Positions 62,222 to 64,000 of a stretch of DNA of 64,000 nt are shown here, piece by piece. The notes under the pieces were generated by a model. That model did no database searches. It was not told the origin of the DNA and saw only the letters and a program-made list of their open reading frames with translations. Location: positions 16,631-80,630 of the forward strand of contig NW_002476248.1 in assembly GCF_000189635.1 (NCBI RefSeq). The letters run 5' to 3'. The first letter of the stretch is position 1, and each line of letters begins with the position of its first letter. A program made the position numbers and the translations under genes. Origin of the DNA: Tetrahymena thermophila SB210. Its lineage: Eukaryota > Ciliophora > Oligohymenophorea > Hymenostomatida > Tetrahymenidae.

Positions 62222-64000
62222 TCAGAAATTTATTTTAAAGACAACTAATCTTTTTGATTTAAGACACTTGTTTTTTACTTTCAATTATTATGATTTATTG
62301 ATTTAGTTTACACTTTTATATTATATTAAATTTAATAAAATACTAAAAAAAATTAAATAGAATAAATTTTTCAATCTAAATTTATATTTAAAATTAATAA
62401 ATAAAAAAACATTAACAGAATTTAAATGAAAAATCAAAATCAAAATAATTCAAATAAAAAGCTAATTAATAAAAATTATTCTTTAAATTAATAAATAAAA
62501 TAATATTAATGGAATAAAAAGATAAAAAAAGAATAAATAAAAGATATCAAATAAATTCAAAGAGCTTTTTTGTTTTATATTCATTTTTATTATTTAAAAT
62601 ACCACAATCCAAAATAAATAAACTGTTTTTACCTAAGACAAAGTGTCAAATTTGAGAGATTAATGCAATTTGTTAAAGCAGAACCTAAGCTTAATACTCC
62701 TTCATCACCAATTTAATTTCCACTTTTTAAATTTTGAATAAAAAATTTATAATTAAATAGTTAATTAGAAGGAAAGAATAAAGAAAAAATATGAAATAAT
62801 AAGATTAATTAATAATAAAAGCAAAAGTTGAAAAAAAAGTGATGAGCTAAATTAACAAAGAAAGAAAGAAAGAAAGAACAAAAAAAAGCAAACACAATAA
62901 AAAGAAAAAGAAAAAAGAGCTTTATTGTTTTTAATTAGTTTTTATAATTAAAAAGATCACAATCTAAAACAAATAAAATGTTTTTACTCAAGGTAAAGTG
63001 TCAAATTTGAGAGATTAATGCAATTTGCTAAAGCAGAACCTAAGCCTGATACACCTTCATCACCAATTTTATTCCAACTTTTTAAATATTGAAGAAAAAA
63101 TATATCATTAAATAGTTAATTTGAAGGAAAAAATGAAGAAAAAATATGAAATAATAAGATTAATTAATTAATAATAAAAGTAAAAGTTGAAAATAAAGTG
63201 ATGAGCTAAATTAACAAAGAAAGAAAGAAAGAACAAAAAAAAGCAATCACAATAAAAAGAAAAAGAAAAAAGAACTTTATTGTTTTTAATTAGTTTTTAT
63301 AATTAAAAATATCACAATCCAAAACAAATAAACTGTTTTTACCCAAGGTAAAGTTTCAAATTTGAGAGATTAATGCAATTTGCTAAAGCAGAACCTAAGC
63401 CTGATGCACCCATTGCACCAATTTAATTTTCACTTTTTAAATTTTGAAGAAAAAATTTACCATTAAATGGTTAATTTGAAGGAAAGAATATAGAAAAAAT
63501 ATGAATAAAAAGATTAATTAATAATAAAAGCAAAAGTTGAAAATAAAGTGATGAGCTAAATTAACAAAGAAAGAAAAAAAAAAAGAAAGAAAGAAAAAAA
63601 AGCACAATAAAAATAAAAAGAAAAAAGAGCTTTATTGTTTTTAATTAGTTTTTATAATTAAAAATATCACAATCCAAAATAAATAAACTGTTGTTACTAA
63701 AGGTTAAGTGTCAAATTTGAGAGATTAATGCAATTTGCTAAAGCAGAACCTAAGCCTAATGCACCTTCATTACCAATTTAATTTCCACTTTTTTAATTTT
63801 GAAGAAAAATAAATCATTAAATAGTTAATTTGAAGGAAAAAATGAAAAAAAAAAAATGAAATAATAAGATTAATTAATAATAATAAAAGCAAAAGTTTAA
63901 AATAAAATGATGAGCTAAATTGACAAAGTAAGGGCAGGGTATTGTTAATTAGGACAATTTTTAAATTATTATTTTTTAGAAGAAATTACTCCTTCTAAAA
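62222..64000 (-). CDS. LRR exon-array gene D, 5' end outside the window
   Basis: Read on the minus strand: repeat exons 63787-63698, 63432-63343, 63077-62988 and 62722-62633 (all 90 nt, phase 2-2), then stop exon 62312-62222 (VNQINKSQQLKVKNKCLKSK, TGA). Repeats have the usual core LGSALANCINLSNLTL. The units, with their introns, are more alike here than anywhere else in the cluster and are ~345-355 bp apart. The gene is cut by the right edge; more repeats and a start exon are expected beyond it. Its stop exon is almost the same as that of gene B, although the two genes lie on opposite strands. Confidence 0.82.

Larger units (their letters stand above)
58270..62460. repeat. inverted repeat of LRR gene 3' ends
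   Basis: Arms are about 58270-58790 (plus, end of gene B) and about 61980-62460 (minus, end of gene D). They cover the last intron, stop exon and 3' flank and look nearly identical around the stop exon. Gene C lies between them. Similarity this high outside coding sequence suggests a recent inverted duplication or conversion. Confidence 0.8.

Overview
The window reads as nuclear DNA of a ciliate, most likely Tetrahymena or a close relative. It is very AT-rich. Long protein-like reading frames run through TAA and TAG where glutamine is expected and stop only at TGA, which is the ciliate nuclear code. Introns are short, AT-rich and GT..AG. All gene models below use that code; exon joins were tested by codon phase and agree throughout, except where a break is reported.

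Layout. 1-1773: the 3' end of a leucine-rich-repeat (LRR) gene made of ~354-bp exon+intron units; its last exon is broken. 3575-4333: a small secreted protein. 5325-12548 and 14903-22123 (minus): two intron-free ~2400-residue TPR proteins, products of a ~9.6-kb tandem duplication with a ~1.3-kb tract that looks identical. 24264-26636: a ciliate-type two-helix membrane protein. About 28.1-41.56 kb: a many-exon guanylyl cyclase with an N-terminal P4-ATPase-like half whose catalytic motifs are lost, and two swapped, complementary cyclase domains. 43002-43904: a Bax-inhibitor-1 family protein, probably mitochondrial. 45326-46495 (minus): a secreted gamma-glutamyl hydrolase. 47862-64000: four LRR genes (two plus, two minus, one cut by the window edge).

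The most interesting part is the LRR system. Nearly every LRR exon is exactly 90 nt, starts and ends in phase 2, and encodes one 30-residue repeat, so units can be added or lost without breaking the frame. Three of the four right-hand genes share a recognisable first exon and all four share a last exon, so they form a cassette: start exon, N repeat exons, stop exon. One repeat exon of the first gene is split by a ~450-bp, much more GC-rich insert. The insert has a tRNA-like promoter head, a (CATA)n tail and a 13-bp target duplication: a SINE-like element (or, if this is germline DNA, an excisable segment). A decayed relative of it appears to break the last exon of the LRR gene at the left edge.

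The genes do not form an operon or pathway. The cyclase and the membrane protein fit signalling at the cell surface, the hydrolase lysosomal or secreted folate turnover, and the TPR and LRR proteins are repeat scaffolds of unknown partner.
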